Translations under genes and position numbers: made by a program
Origin: CAVVFX01 sp963747535
GTDB lineage: Bacteria; Acidobacteriota; Terriglobia; Bryobacterales; Bryobacteraceae
Length of the DNA stretch: 64,000 bases
Direction: 5' to 3'
Assembly (NCBI GenBank): GCA_963747535.1
Contig: CAVVFX010000001.1
Coordinates: 62,001 to 126,000 of the forward strand
The notes under the pieces: model-generated
Seen by the model: the letters and a program-made list of their open reading frames with translations, nothing else
Database searches by the model: none
Told to the model about the DNA's origin: nothing
Part shown: piece after piece, positions 9,403 to 18,303 of the stretch
How positions within the stretch are numbered: the first letter of the stretch is position 1
Layout of the letters: each line of letters starts with the position of its first letter

Positions 9403-9567
9403 CTACAGTATACCGCTTTCGATCCGGCCGACGATGTCATCGCCAGGATGAATATCGATCTGATCGATCCATGTCGTAATGCCGGACTGTCGCAACTTAT
9501 CTGACAGGTGCAGTGCCATCAAGCGATCCGGCGATGAATAGCTGACAAATGCTGTTACGGCGCTCAT
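9403..9567 (-). pseudogene. TIR-domain N-terminal fragment
   Basis: From an ATG at 9567 the frame reads MSAVTAFVSYSSPDRLMALH, then LSDKLRQSGITTWIDQIDI, HPGDDI and a stop after IESGIL. This is the beta-A strand (AFVSYS), alpha-A, the TWIDQ beta-B strand and the PGD loop of a bacterial TIR domain. It ends just where the catalytic-Glu helix should follow, so only about 54 residues survive. TIR proteins are often NAD-consuming defence effectors. This copy is almost certainly inactive. It lies 320 bp from the end of the PIN toxin operon. Confidence 0.6.
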
Positions 9568-9888
9568 TGCGCTGTTGCGATTAGCTCGCATCATAACACT
9601 TGTTCCCGGGCCGTGAGTTGGATCTCTTCGTGCTTCGATCCAAGGCGACACCTAGCGGCGTGGTGCGGCGCGTTTGGCGAGTGTCCGATCGCTCCGGGCC
9701 GGTTAAGTCGGCTATTCGCCGTCTTGGACTTGCCTGCCTAGGACGTAGTGCATTTGCTGAAGTCACTGCAGCAAATCGCCAAGGTTGGCCAAATCCGTTG
9801 GCGGTGATTCCGCTCCGACTCTAGAGGAGCGATCAGCGCGAAGATCCCTAACGGTGTTCACCGCGCCGATGATGACCGGGCGCTCAAA

Positions 9889-10329
9889 TTACGACCCAGC
9901 AAGCCGCTCCATGAGGGCACTCTCGATGCACACTTGGATTCCGCGTGTCGCGCAGTACGATAACACCGCCGGGTCGTAGAAATCGCTGTCATGGGTACAC
10001 AGGATATCGGCTTCGCCGCGTTCCGCCGTCTGCAAGACATCGGCGTCGTTAGGGTCCCGGAGGAACGGCGCCCGGTATCGCGGATCGAGAATCACAATGT
10101 CGGCCACACTCTGGAGCCATTGTGCATATTCCAAAAGATCCGCATCCGTAAGCCCGTACAGGTCCTGAAAGTTCGGGTAGCGTAGCACCCGCGTCACCTC
10201 GGCGATCATTTCGTTGGACAGCACCAGCCTGTGGCCGCGCTCCAGAATTTCATGAAATAACCGCCTGGCAAGCGTCCTGCTCCGGTGATGCGCACGTATC
10301 AAGACGGTCGCATCCGGGACAATCTTCAC
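9889..10329 (-). CDS. PIN-domain toxin (VapC-like, COG1569 type)
   Basis: The 146-residue protein has the acidic set of PIN ribonucleases: Asp6 in VPDATVLI, the Glu in LSNEMIAEV, the Asp pair in DPNDADVLQTA, and THDSDF near the C-terminal third. It belongs to the 'putative toxin component, PIN family' branch, usually 135-150 residues long. Its start overlaps the stop of the upstream gene by four bases, so it is translated in an operon with its likely antitoxins. It probably cleaves RNA when freed from its partner. The target is unknown. Confidence 0.85.
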   Translation of the reverse strand: MKIVPDATVLIRAHHRSRTLARRLFHEILERGHRLVLSNEMIAEVTRVLRYPNFQDLYGLTDADLLEYAQWLQSVADIVILDPRYRAPFLRDPNDADVLQTAERGEADILCTHDSDFYDPAVLSYCATRGIQVCIESALMERLAGS

Positions 10330-10613
10330 TCAACCGGCCTGTAGTTGGGACGTACCGACCGCATCGCTTCGATGAAGATCGCTTCTTCTTCCTCGTCACT
10401 GACGGGCTTTCGCCCGCTATCAACCTTGGCAAAATAGCCATCAAGCGTACGCAGTGCCTCCGTACGCGCTTCCGGCGAGAGTTGAGACGGAATGATCGTA
10501 GCCGGAGCGACGGCTCTGACGCTGACGGCTTCGTCGCTGGACACAGCCCGCCCTAACAGTGCTTCAACAGCAACCTTCTGTTCTGGCGACAGGTCTTTCA
10601 CACGATGCAACAT
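10326..10613 (-). CDS. Antitoxin-like partner of the PIN toxin
   Basis: The 95-residue acidic protein begins MLHRVKDLSPEQKVAVEALL and ends in a helix SDEEEEAIFIEAMRSVRPN. The LSPEQK..VE.LLGR start followed by a charged C-terminal helix is the usual look of the small gene preceding COG1569-type PIN toxins. The N-terminal helix pair probably holds the dimer and the C-terminal helix neutralises the toxin (inference). It overlaps the toxin gene by four bases and meets the third gene at position 10613. Confidence 0.7.
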   Translation of the reverse strand: MLHRVKDLSPEQKVAVEALLGRAVSSDEAVSVRAVAPATIIPSQLSPEARTEALRTLDGYFAKVDSGRKPVSDEEEEAIFIEAMRSVRPNYRPVE

Positions 10614-10849
10614 TACAGGCTCTCCCTCATTTTTCGGGCGGCGGCAATCTCGGCGTCGATCCCTTCGGTCGAAAGCCGATCGAGGCCTGCCGCTTTGGAG
10701 GTTTCCCAGGATTTTCGCAGCCAGTCCGGCATCGGATCATGTTCCATCACCTGCCGGGTGTATTGCTCGGCTGAGAGGCCCTTCGCTTGCGCTTTGGCCG
10801 CGAGCGTCGCTTTTTGCTCGTCCGGAAGTTCAATGGTCAACAACGTCAT
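10613..10849 (-). CDS. Ribbon-helix-helix-like small protein (possible antitoxin/regulator)
   Basis: The 78-residue product starts with a beta strand MTLLTIELPDEQKATLAAKA, then KGLSAEQYTRQVM. This is the ribbon-helix-helix pattern of CopG/MetJ-type DNA-binding proteins. The tail ending IAAARKMRESL resembles tails that bind PIN or RelE toxins. As the first gene of the operon it may autoregulate it by binding just upstream of 10849. Which of the two small proteins is the real antitoxin cannot be settled from sequence. Confidence 0.65.
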   Translation of the reverse strand: MTLLTIELPDEQKATLAAKAQAKGLSAEQYTRQVMEHDPMPDWLRKSWETSKAAGLDRLSTEGIDAEIAAARKMRESL

Positions 10850-11107
10850 GGCTCTTCCCTTATGTTAATCCGGGAACCGGAGGGCGCGCTTGGCTGGCCA
10901 CTCGCCTTCTGAACTCGTTCTGCCCCCATGTTTTTACCATGTCCTTGCTGGTATCTCCAGAACCTTGTGCAGGAACACCACTCAACCGTCGCCAAGGCAG
11001 CCCATCCGAAACCCGCCATTTCTCTTCCTACTGTCCTCTGGCTCCGATTCCCCGAAGCCTGAAATTCTTCCTTGGCTGCTGTGTGTTAAATGAAGTTAGA
11101 GTCTGTG

Positions 11108-11521
11108 TTAAGCAGTGATTCCCCCTCTGTAACCATTATTGGCCAACGTCGCTCCGGAAAAGGTGGCGAGTTTGACCGCCGGAGGATCCTGAATCACCGT
11201 GGAGCTCTGGCTGTCATTCGTCTGGATCAGCGCACCTGCATCGTCTGGCGGTTTCTGGTCGTTCGGAACGGGCGATATTTCCGGCGAATCGGACTTGGGG
11301 AGCGTTGCATCGGTGTTGGTGTCTCTCTGCAGCAGCGGGCCACTACGCGGCATTATAGAGATATCGCCGAGGCTTTGCAGGGTTCGCGGCGTCGAGAGGC
11401 TTGTGCCGGGCTCGGGCGCTTCGACCCCGGGCGGTTCTGACAGAACGGAGTTGAACACACAGGCGCCGTTACTTTCACGGAGATAGTCTTTCCGGCGTTT
11501 ATCTGTGGCGATCATCTTCAT
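11108..11521 (-). CDS. Hypothetical protein downstream of the CIS kinase
   Basis: The 137-residue hydrophilic, Pro/Ser/Thr-rich protein begins MKMIATDKRRKDYLRESNGA. It has no membrane segment and no recognised domain. Its start is 73 bases after the kinase stop, with a weak GAAAGAG-like ribosome site, so it may be the last gene of the CIS operon. Low-complexity composition makes it look disordered. I do not recognise it, and it could be a spurious frame. Confidence 0.4.
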   Translation of the reverse strand: MKMIATDKRRKDYLRESNGACVFNSVLSEPPGVEAPEPGTSLSTPRTLQSLGDISIMPRSGPLLQRDTNTDATLPKSDSPEISPVPNDQKPPDDAGALIQTNDSQSSTVIQDPPAVKLATFSGATLANNGYRGGITA

Positions 11522-11593
11522 CAGATGTCTCTTTCTGTCCGCGTTGTCGCCGGCGCCGCGTAAATTGCGGCCAACGCCGGAAGAAAACTGCGT

Positions 11594-14500
11594 TCATTTG
11601 GCCGGCGGACTTGCAGGACGGTAGCCCTCGCTAAGGGCTTCTTTCAGGGTCATGAACTTGCCTTGTTTGGTCTTGCCGTAGTTCTGATCATCCTGAGTGA
11701 GATAAACCTTCTTGGGAAGGAAGACCCATACAAGATGCGCTGCTTTGGCTCTAGCGATGACCGCATCTGATGGCCCCTCCGATCCGCTACCCTGCTGTGT
11801 ACCTCCGGTCGATGGCGCATGTGCGGAGTGGTAGCCGCCATCCAGGGCAACGGCCTCGGGCACGAACTTACCCAGCTTCGTCAAACCGTAAGCCTTGTCA
11901 TCCTTTGTGTAATAGAGCCTGGTGGCCGCGTCGATCCATACCAGACCCTCTGCCGCTGCGCCAGCGATGTCCCGACCTGGAGGCCCCTGCGGTCCGCTAC
12001 CTTGACTGCCTTGGCTTGGTGATGCGGGTCGATGGTTATTCGGCGAACCAGTTTGTTTCTGCAGCGTCTTCGACGGGAGATTGACTGTGCCAGCGGGAGT
12101 GACACCGCATTTGCTATTCCAGGTCGTCGAACCGCCAAGGATCAAATTGGGGCCCTGAAGAGACAACGTTTCCCTGGCTACCCCTGTCGCGCCGGTTCCG
12201 CCAGTCGTTTTGCAGGTCAGAGGTGTGGTACGGGTTGCTGTCGGTCCGTTAACTGTGAATACGTTCTTGCCCCAGAACACTTGTTCCCCGGTCTGTGTGA
12301 GTGTCATGATGGCTGGACGTGCCGGATTTGAAGGGTTGATTTCCACCCAGGTGCCCGCGAAGTCCGGGGTTTTTGGGAGCGGGCCTTTCTCTTTCGCCGC
12401 AGCAGGCACAACGTTCACTTCTGTTTCCCGCTCGGCAGATGGCGCTCCTTCTTTGGTCGCGGTGAGTTTATAGGTCTGGGTGTGATTCGGCTTGAATGTC
12501 TTACTGCCTTGAGGGTCGACAGTCCCATACGGCTCCAGGTTGACACTATCGGCGTTGAGAACCGTCCACGTTACCGTAACCCATTGCCCTTCAGACACCT
12601 GAGGAGGCGAAACGGACCATACCTGGATGTTCGGTGGTTTTATCGTCGGCGTGGCCACTTCTATCGTCCTGATATTCTGGGTGCTTCCAAACAGATTTAA
12701 TGCCGTCGCCGTGACGACTGTTTGCTGGTTAAAACCTTTCTCAAAGGTGTATTCGCCTTCCTTGGTTGACGACGGTTTGCCCGCCGGATCGAGCGTAAAG
12801 CTCGACGCTCGCTTGGCAGCCAGACGCAGCACCACTGTTTGGTTTACCCACACCGGTTTGTCCGGCGGGGTGCCAGCCTGCTCAACTGTGATTTCCGGAG
12901 TATCGGGCTTCAACAGAACATGGAGCAACCAACCGAAGGCGCCGAGAACCACCAGGATGACGGGAATCGCCCAGGGCGGCAACAGAGCTCGATGGATGAA
13001 TTGTGCAGACGTTGTTTTAGCGTCGCCACTCGCAGGTGATGCCGCCTGAACGCTGAAGTTGTGGGATACCGGCGTACCAACCCATCGCCTTGGCACGCTG
13101 ACGCTTAGTTTCACCGATGGCGAGCCGCCCGGTTCTACATCCATCGACACGGCAGGCTTTAGTGAACGATCGCCCATATCAAAGAAACGAGCCAGCTTGT
13201 TCTCATCATCTTTACTGCTAAGCGCATAATTTGCCGGTGCATTGCCCTGGTTATGAAGCGTAACGTCGTAGGTGGCCTGCTTGGACGCACTCGCCTTGGC
13301 TGGGGCGATGGCGAGACTCATCGCGCTAAACGGCTGCACCGTCCAGAGAGCCTGCTGCGAACTGCCGCCACCGGGATCTTCATCAGACTTGGAGGCGACC
13401 GTTACCGCATAGACGCCGGCCCGGCTGGCTGGCGCCTTGGGAACGTTAATTGTCAGAAGGACATCGGACCTCGTTCCGGGGTTCAATTGAACCTTCCTCC
13501 CCGGACCTTGTACCCATCCCTCCGGTACACCCTCGACGCCGATGGAGACGTGCTCCACGATCGGACCGGCGTTCACGATCGTCGCCTTGCAGACGGCTGG
13601 CTGTCCTGGCGTAATGGACATTTCTTTCTTCTCGAGTGCCAGCTCGGTGTGTTTCAGAATTACAGGCGAAGGAGTCGGTCGTACCGGCGGCGGCGCCGCC
13701 AGATTGAAGCGCAACGTGAATGGCCCTAGGCTAACCGGCTGCTGTCGGTCCCAGACTTGTCCGGCTTGCGGTACGAGACGATAGCCTTCGAGTAGAGTGC
13801 CCTTGTTGGAACCCAGGTCGGTGAGCACAACATTTTGGCCATCCCAATCGATCCGGGCGTGAAAGCGCGAGACTTCCTCGGAGTCGAGCCGCACATCATT
13901 TCCGGCATCCCTTCCGATGGTGAGGCCACGCCTCGTCAACTCCACCGTTTGCACCGTCCTGCCATATTGATCCAACACCTGAACGCGGTTTCCGCGGGCA
14001 TCCGGCTGGGATCGCTCCCCGAATGTCGTATTCACAACGGAAGACGTGCTGCGAATCCAGGCGTCAAGGGCCGCCGACAATTCAGTCGCGGAGGCGAATC
14101 GCTCATCACGGTTCTTCGCCAGACAGCGGAGAATGATCGCGTCGAGATCAGCCGATAGTTCCGGCCGTATCTGGCGTGGGGGCGGGGGCGCCACATAGAT
14201 GTGTGAATGGATCGCCGAGCTGAGAGTCTTGGAGTCAAAGGGCAGCAAGCCGGTTGCGACTTCATACAGGACGACACCGAGCGAATACAGGTCGCTCCGA
14301 CCGTCCAGTTCGACACCCTGACATTGCTCGGGCGACATATATGGCGGTGTTCCGACCGGAGCGCCCATTGAGGACAAGATGCCGCGGTCCGCGAGGCGAA
14401 CCAATCCAAAATCGCTAATCTTGACGATGTACGTTCCGTCCCCTCGGGGATCTAAAAGTAGATTCTCCGGCTTGATATCCCGATGCACCATCGCCTGTGC

Positions 14501-14893
14501 ATGGGCGGCTGCGAGACCATCCGCGGTTTGCTTGACCAGGTCGGTCATTGACTGCAGCGACGCTCCTTGCCTCCCCCCGGCCCGTTCCGCCAGCAGGCTG
14601 CGCAGGGATCCACCAGTGATCAACTCCATCACTAGATAAAGCTTCCCATCCTGCTCGCCGAAGTCGTGGACCTGGATGATGTTGGGATGCTTGAGCCGGG
14701 CGGCCGACTGGGCTTCCTGGAGAAAACGAGCGCGAAAGTCACTTTCCGTCGCGAGGCTGGCATGCAGCACTTTGATGGCGGCGGGCTGACCCAGGTGGAT
14801 GTGGACCCCGCGAAACACTTGTCCCATGCCACCGGAGCCTATGAGGGATTCAATCCGGTAATTGCCCAGCGTTTGACCGGTCAGGTCTGTCAT
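11594..14893 (-). CDS. Membrane Ser/Thr protein kinase with FHA and Ig-like domains, CIS-linked
   Basis: The 1099-residue protein begins with a Hanks-type kinase domain: glycine loop GSGGMG (19-24), Lys41, Glu60, HRDIKPEN (137-144) and DFG (161-163). An FHA domain follows at about 320-400 (TIGRDAGND, SRFHARI, LGSNKGTLLEG). Next come Ig/NPCBM-like beta domains, one membrane helix near residue 650 (PPWAIPVILVVLGAFGWLLH), two more Ig-like segments and a lipocalin-like stretch. Two related C-terminal repeats carry a YGxTKxGKF core. GGAGG lies eight bases before the ATG, and the start overlaps the baseplate gene by four bases. Kinase and FHA are cytoplasmic, and the C-terminal part is predicted outside the membrane. 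It probably phosphorylates threonines read by FHA domains. A relic of this gene lies at 36.1-36.9 kb. Confidence 0.9.
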   Translation of the reverse strand: MTDLTGQTLGNYRIESLIGSGGMGQVFRGVHIHLGQPAAIKVLHASLATESDFRARFLQEAQSAARLKHPNIIQVHDFGEQDGKLYLVMELITGGSLRSLLAERAGGRQGASLQSMTDLVKQTADGLAAAHAQAMVHRDIKPENLLLDPRGDGTYIVKISDFGLVRLADRGILSSMGAPVGTPPYMSPEQCQGVELDGRSDLYSLGVVLYEVATGLLPFDSKTLSSAIHSHIYVAPPPPRQIRPELSADLDAIILRCLAKNRDERFASATELSAALDAWIRSTSSVVNTTFGERSQPDARGNRVQVLDQYGRTVQTVELTRRGLTIGRDAGNDVRLDSEEVSRFHARIDWDGQNVVLTDLGSNKGTLLEGYRLVPQAGQVWDRQQPVSLGPFTLRFNLAAPPPVRPTPSPVILKHTELALEKKEMSITPGQPAVCKATIVNAGPIVEHVSIGVEGVPEGWVQGPGRKVQLNPGTRSDVLLTINVPKAPASRAGVYAVTVASKSDEDPGGGSSQQALWTVQPFSAMSLAIAPAKASASKQATYDVTLHNQGNAPANYALSSKDDENKLARFFDMGDRSLKPAVSMDVEPGGSPSVKLSVSVPRRWVGTPVSHNFSVQAASPASGDAKTTSAQFIHRALLPPWAIPVILVVLGAFGWLLHVLLKPDTPEITVEQAGTPPDKPVWVNQTVVLRLAAKRASSFTLDPAGKPSSTKEGEYTFEKGFNQQTVVTATALNLFGSTQNIRTIEVATPTIKPPNIQVWSVSPPQVSEGQWVTVTWTVLNADSVNLEPYGTVDPQGSKTFKPNHTQTYKLTATKEGAPSAERETEVNVVPAAAKEKGPLPKTPDFAGTWVEINPSNPARPAIMTLTQTGEQVFWGKNVFTVNGPTATRTTPLTCKTTGGTGATGVARETLSLQGPNLILGGSTTWNSKCGVTPAGTVNLPSKTLQKQTGSPNNHRPASPSQGSQGSGPQGPPGRDIAGAAAEGLVWIDAATRLYYTKDDKAYGLTKLGKFVPEAVALDGGYHSAHAPSTGGTQQGSGSEGPSDAVIARAKAAHLVWVFLPKKVYLTQDDQNYGKTKQGKFMTLKEALSEGYRPASPPAK

Positions 14894-15828
14894 CGTTGAA
14901 CCTCCAGCACATAGCCGGCGTGTGCCGGCTTCTGCATTTCGATCAGTTTTTCTATGGACTCCTGGTTGATTTTGGCATCTTTAGGGAACGAGAACTTAAT
15001 GTGGAATACCAACGGCTGTGACCCCTCTTCTATTTGCGGCGTCAGCCCGGTGCATATTTCGAGGACACGAGTCAAGCCGTATTTCGTTCCACGCCAGCGA
15101 TGTAGCTCCATCGCCTCGGCCAGTAGGCTACGGAGGCGCCCTTCAGGCCAAAGTGGTGTGACTTCCAGATCCAGCCAACCCGCAAACCACTCCAGCAGCG
15201 ACGCCGGGCAGGTCCGAGGATCAAAATACATCGCGATACTATCCTGTCGCTGCTCCATCGGCTCCCACAGGGTTTCGAAGATCATCAGGAAACGTCTCAG
15301 GAAGTCATTGTCATGAAAGAGCTCGGGCAAGTACTCCAAGTAGATACTCACATCACTACGTCGATGAACCGATACCTTCCAGGTACGAAGCGGCGGCTTG
15401 ATCGGCACCAGCGTGACGTCTGGCGGGGAGACCACCGCGGCCGACGGTGGCGATGACGGAAGCGTTACCTGCGCAGGCTGTAAGGTTATCTCGGTTTGCG
15501 GAGCACTACCCGATCGATAGTAGATCTTATACGGCCCAATCTGAAATGCCTCACCGTCCACCAGCAAGCGCGGTCGCTGCGGCAGTAACCGGACCCCAGC
15601 CATTGACGTGCCGGCTGGGCTTCCAAGGTCGGTTAGTATCGTTCCTTCTTGGCTGATGCGAACTTCCGCGTGTTGTCCCGACACCTGGGAGCCGAGCAGA
15701 ACTAAGTCGCTGTCCGGCGTGCGCCCGATGGTGATGATTGGTTTGTCCAGATGAATGGTCTGCAGGACGCGTTCATCCAACTGCACGACCAGGTGAGCGC
15801 TCTCAACGTCGTCTTTATCGACTGTCAT
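14890..15828 (-). CDS. FHA-domain fused to phage tail protein I (CIS baseplate)
   Basis: Start at MTVDKDDVES (15828); a GTG three codons earlier is possible. The 312-residue protein has an N-terminal FHA domain (about 25-95: TIGRTPDSDLVL, VSGQHAEVRI, DLGSPAGTS), a Pro-rich linker to about residue 150, and then a P2 gpI-like tail domain (YLEYLPELFHDNDFLRRFL, LEWFAGWLDLE, RWRGTKYGLTRVLEI). gpI-type proteins form wedge arms of the contractile-tail baseplate. The fused FHA could let the baseplate bind a phosphothreonine partner. The kinase gene overlaps its stop by four bases, which couples the two products. Confidence 0.88.
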   Translation of the reverse strand: MTVDKDDVESAHLVVQLDERVLQTIHLDKPIITIGRTPDSDLVLLGSQVSGQHAEVRISQEGTILTDLGSPAGTSMAGVRLLPQRPRLLVDGEAFQIGPYKIYYRSGSAPQTEITLQPAQVTLPSSPPSAAVVSPPDVTLVPIKPPLRTWKVSVHRRSDVSIYLEYLPELFHDNDFLRRFLMIFETLWEPMEQRQDSIAMYFDPRTCPASLLEWFAGWLDLEVTPLWPEGRLRSLLAEAMELHRWRGTKYGLTRVLEICTGLTPQIEEGSQPLVFHIKFSFPKDAKINQESIEKLIEMQKPAHAGYVLEVQR

Positions 15829-15844
15829 AGTTCTCACTTCCGCT

Positions 15845-17866
15845 TCAGGTCACAATGACGCGATGGACCAACGAACAGATTAGTCCATGTTTCGGCAATG
15901 CCAGGCGGGGCGGGGCAGGCTGGGCCGGCGTTCCACTGCCGGGTTCGGAGATGCCGATCTGCACTTCTTCCACGAATTCCACTGACGGTATCCGGTGCAG
16001 CAGGCCGTAAATTTCCGACGTATAGAGTTCACGGCCAAACGGCCATCCATCGCGGGCCTGCCCACCTTCGAACGGATTCAGGAAGCGGTACAATTCCGCC
16101 TCGGCACGCTCGCACACCTGCTGTAACAATGCCGGCTCACTTCTTTCCGCAAGACGCAGTTTGGCAGAGACCATAACCCACGTGTACTGTGGAGGTCTCA
16201 CATCCACGGTACACCCCAACAAACAGCGTTCGCGCAGATAGTTCAACACTCTTTCGCGGAGTTCCGCCGATAATACCAGATTCTCGGGTGGAATTGAGAT
16301 CTGTGGCGCCTCGACGCCGGGCAGGACAATCACCCGAACCTGACCCGGCTTAAGGCTATCCGGGTCGCCGGGTTGAGCGCCCGGCGCAAAACAGCGCGCC
16401 CTGGCGACGCCCGGCACCTGGCAGGCCAGGTATTCAAAGTCGCTGGCCGTCACCGCACGGGTACGAGTCCGCAAATTCCTGGGAGCGCGCAGCATAGCAT
16501 CCGAGACACTTTGCTCGTCCCGGCCGCCCAGCGCCGGATCCCGATTGTTGACGTAAGAAATATAGGGGATCGAGGTTTTGATGATCGAGAGAGCACCCTT
16601 CGGCACATTGCCGGCCACACCGCCGCCGTACTGATAACGGCTGAAAGATAGCAGGCTACCTTTGGGCGGCGTGGCGCCAAAGCGATACACGGAGCCGTCG
16701 GGTTGCAACAACGCAGGGCCCAAGGTGAGTGTACCTTCGAGATTGTCGAGTGTGAAATGTTGGTCCTCGGCGGATGAGTCGCCAAAGTCTTCCACCTCCC
16801 GCCATTGTTGTGGCTTGCCGCTCGGCGGTACGACGACTAAGCAATCAGTTAACGGATCACGCGAGAGGATCGGCGTGTTGAGCAGCTTGAATGTCGCCCC
16901 AGGAGCACCATCACTGTAACCGAGAGATTCGTTTTGTACGGTGATCGCATGGTGAGCGTGGACTGTGCCACCGCGAGATACAATTCTAAGCTGGCCGTTG
17001 AGCTGCGGCGATACGTCATAGTGCCGCAGACCTCTTTGGGCGTCAGTAAGCCGGCAGCGTAACCAGTATGCCCGGGTACCCTGAAAATCTTCCTGCGCCA
17101 TCGCCGGCAGATGCAGGACGATCTCGCCATCCATGTTGAAGCCTTTGGTGCCATCGTTTTCGATCGTGCAAGTTGCCCAGCGGACGACGCCACCCTGCCA
17201 GACTTGCCACTCAATGGGTGGGTTTTCAGGATCGACGCCGGCACCACCAGCGTTATCGCACTCGAGTTGCAGTGCCATCAGATGATGGCTGTGGTCCTTC
17301 TCCAGGGCCAGGAAAAATGCATCTCCCGGTGATGGGGGATTAGGAAAAAGACTCAATAACTGATTGGGAAGCGCCAGACGGTTTAAATCGTGCGTCACCC
17401 AGCCGGAATTACTGCCGCCGCTCCTCGTAAATGCCCCGAGCAAAACCGCCGGCCGAATTGGAAGGTCGGTTTCCGTCGTGAAAATGATGGCGGGATTCGT
17501 TTCAGTGCGAACCGTAGCCACTTCGGTTCCCTGGGGGATCACAATCTCATTCGGCTGCGGCGCGGACAGGTAGAAAGTTACCGGCGCACGGGCGGAGCGC
17601 GGTGGGTTCAGCTTGACACCAATGAGTTCCAGAAACTTGATGTAGATCTTTTCCGGTACTTGGTTGACCCGGTACAACAACATCTCTGTCATCCAGGCAA
17701 ATAGTTCGATCATTGCCACGCCCGGATCGCTTACGTTGTGGTCGGTCCACTCCGGGCACAACTGAGGGATGAGACGCTTCGCCTCGTCTACAATATCCTG
17801 GAAGCGGCGGTCATCAAGAGTTGGAGTTGGCAGAGGCATATCGGACTTACTGCGCTCCCTGTTCAT
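15845..17866 (-). CDS. CIS baseplate protein, gpJ/Afp11-like
   Basis: The protein has up to 673 residues. The second Met (17839, MPLPTPTLDDRRFQDIVDEA) fits the family start better, though neither start has a good ribosome site. The opening with CPEWTDHNVSDPGVAMIELF and WMTEMLLYRVNQVPEKIYI is the signature of the 'putative baseplate assembly protein' family of contractile tails. A conserved middle block holds MLRAPRNLRTRTRAVTASDF, and a gpJ-type C terminus ends FVEEVQIGIS. It forms the baseplate wedge with gp25 and gpI. It overlaps the gp25 gene and ends 17 bases before the FHA-gpI start. Confidence 0.9.
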   Translation of the reverse strand: MNRERSKSDMPLPTPTLDDRRFQDIVDEAKRLIPQLCPEWTDHNVSDPGVAMIELFAWMTEMLLYRVNQVPEKIYIKFLELIGVKLNPPRSARAPVTFYLSAPQPNEIVIPQGTEVATVRTETNPAIIFTTETDLPIRPAVLLGAFTRSGGSNSGWVTHDLNRLALPNQLLSLFPNPPSPGDAFFLALEKDHSHHLMALQLECDNAGGAGVDPENPPIEWQVWQGGVVRWATCTIENDGTKGFNMDGEIVLHLPAMAQEDFQGTRAYWLRCRLTDAQRGLRHYDVSPQLNGQLRIVSRGGTVHAHHAITVQNESLGYSDGAPGATFKLLNTPILSRDPLTDCLVVVPPSGKPQQWREVEDFGDSSAEDQHFTLDNLEGTLTLGPALLQPDGSVYRFGATPPKGSLLSFSRYQYGGGVAGNVPKGALSIIKTSIPYISYVNNRDPALGGRDEQSVSDAMLRAPRNLRTRTRAVTASDFEYLACQVPGVARARCFAPGAQPGDPDSLKPGQVRVIVLPGVEAPQISIPPENLVLSAELRERVLNYLRERCLLGCTVDVRPPQYTWVMVSAKLRLAERSEPALLQQVCERAEAELYRFLNPFEGGQARDGWPFGRELYTSEIYGLLHRIPSVEFVEEVQIGISEPGSGTPAQPAPPRLALPKHGLICSLVHRVIVT

Positions 17867-18251
17867 CTGGAATTCGATAGAACGGAAAGACCAGTGAGCG
17901 ACTGTCGTGAGTGGCCTTGATCATATAATGAACCTCGACAAGCAACCTTGTAGGGTCACCTGGATCCGGGTTTACCAGGACCTCCCGGACGTCAATTCGT
18001 GGTTCCCAGATACCCAAAGCTTCCTCGGTGTAGTATGCCGCCAACCCCGCGGTGGTCGCATCGTTGGGCGAAAAGACAAGTTCGTGGATTTTGCAACCGA
18101 ACTCAGGGCGCATCACGCGCTGGCCCTTCGGTGTTCGCAAAATCATCAGGATCGCCTCTTCGATGTCCCTCTCCTGACGGGAAAGACCGATGCGTCCCCG
18201 AGCATCTACTCCAACCGGAAAAGACCAACCGACTCCCAGAAAATCACTCAT
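17847..18251 (-). CDS. gp25/GPW-like CIS baseplate protein
   Basis: The start at 18251 (MSDFLGVGWSFPVGVDARGR) is chosen because GGAGG lies five bases upstream; a longer frame from 18296 has none. The 134-residue protein shows the gp25 core: IEEAILMILRTPKGQRVMRP and EFGCKIHELVF, and ends in a beta-hairpin region. The EPR motif typical of gp25 is present as EPRIDVREV. gp25 sits at the inner baseplate and nucleates sheath assembly. The gene lies between VgrG and gpJ, as in Afp/PVC-type loci. Confidence 0.9.
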   Translation of the reverse strand: MSDFLGVGWSFPVGVDARGRIGLSRQERDIEEAILMILRTPKGQRVMRPEFGCKIHELVFSPNDATTAGLAAYYTEEALGIWEPRIDVREVLVNPDPGDPTRLLVEVHYMIKATHDSRSLVFPFYRIPDEQGAQ

Positions 18252-18303
18252 AAGCGCCTCCAATCGATCATCTCGGTGCCGGCTGTAGTTTGTCACAAGA
18301 TCG

